Source of the DNA: Paraglaciecola sp. L3A3 | Lineage (GTDB): Bacteria > Pseudomonadota > Gammaproteobacteria > Enterobacterales > Alteromonadaceae | Length of the DNA stretch: 64,000 bases | Reading direction: 5' to 3' | Assembly (NCBI RefSeq): GCF_009796765.1 | Contig: NZ_CP047023.1 | Span: 3,021,501 to 3,085,500 of the forward strand | Shown here: positions 63,862 through 64,000 of the stretch, one piece after another | How the letters are laid out: every line of letters begins with the position of its first letter | Position numbering within the stretch: the first letter of the stretch is position 1 | Notes under the pieces: model-generated | Told to the model about the DNA's origin: nothing | Databases searched by the model: none | The model's input: the letters and a program-made list of their open reading frames with translations, nothing else | Program-made: the position numbers and the translations under genes

Positions 63862-64000
63862 CTATTTTAGCTGTGCAGCTTGGACCTGGGCTTTCACCTT
63901 CTGCATAAACTCAGGCATATTTGCCAAACGCTCTGCCTCTACTTTTTGCGCAATTGCTGATTGACTCATAGAATCATTCCACGCTTGCATGCCGGGTATA
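63862..64000 (-). CDS. C-terminal fragment of a probable glutathione S-transferase
   Basis: The frame ending in TAG at 63862-63864 translates to a C-terminus containing PGMQAWNDSMSQSAIAQKV, then AERLANMPEFMQKVKAQVQA and AQLK. The P-x-x-x-x-W...M pattern and the helical tail fit the C-terminal helix of glutathione S-transferases. Only 45 residues are in the window, so the assignment is tentative. It lies 86 bp upstream of the dehydrogenase on the same strand. Confidence 0.5.
   Translation of the reverse strand, partial: IPGMQAWNDSMSQSAIAQKVEAERLANMPEFMQKVKAQVQAAQLK

Overview
The window looks like a chromosomal segment of a marine gammaproteobacterium of the Alteromonadales, closest in character to Paraglaciecola/Glaciecola/Alteromonas. 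This is an inference from four things: a low-GC chromosome; the hemA-prfA-prmC-sirB2-sirB1 and lolB-ispE-tRNA-Gln-prs-rplY-pth-ychF gene orders; a tmRNA with the ANDENYALAA tag; and a large TonB-dependent-receptor polysaccharide locus that has no SusD.

Layout. (1) 1-4861: a truncated GH116-type glycosidase and a ThuA/sorbosone-dehydrogenase/PKD/cytochrome c lipoprotein, both on the minus strand. (2) 5228-5585: tmRNA (ssrA) with its terminator. (3) About 5.6-14.1 kb: an accessory stretch downstream of ssrA. It holds unrecognised membrane and secreted proteins, a nucleotidyltransferase-fold protein with a small partner, a toxin-antitoxin pair whose toxin is broken by a stop codon, and a TetR-controlled peroxiredoxin/royal-jelly-like operon. 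Partly identical copies of one dispersed intergenic repeat punctuate it. (4) 14.1-19.1 kb: a Zur-box-controlled COG0523 GTPase/DUF1826 operon, a composite tandem-repeat array, a membrane-anchored Mrr-type nuclease and, convergent to it, a methyltransferase-HNH nuclease fusion. (5) 19.3-31.4 kb: conserved housekeeping genes, with an HD-GYP response regulator sitting between prmC and sirB2. (6) 31.8-62.6 kb: a polysaccharide utilization locus. (7) 62.6-64 kb: a zinc-type dehydrogenase and the C-terminus of a probable glutathione S-transferase.

How the polysaccharide locus probably works (inference from families). A TonB-dependent receptor and a surface lipoprotein capture the glycan. A PL8 chondroitin-ABC-type lyase, two twin beta-helix proteins and a DUF4955-type beta-helix protein act on the backbone or branches. 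Two S1 sulfatases and two esterases remove decorations. Two GH105 hydrolases release unsaturated uronate, which a TRAP transporter imports and KduI/KduD convert towards 2-keto-3-deoxygluconate. A FadR-type GntR regulator is encoded in the middle, and a TTGTMTGAY-like motif recurs in front of several of the operons. The substrate is therefore a sulfated, probably acylated, uronic-acid-containing polysaccharide. A PL8 lyase together with GH105 rather than GH88, and with no rhamnosidase, does not fit a textbook chondroitin or ulvan locus.

The most interesting non-metabolic items are the methyltransferase-HNH/Mrr pair, the membrane/secreted gene cluster at 6.4-8.6 kb, and the unexplained repeats at 16.1 kb and across the ssrA-proximal region. 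No integrase, transposase, CRISPR array or rRNA was found.
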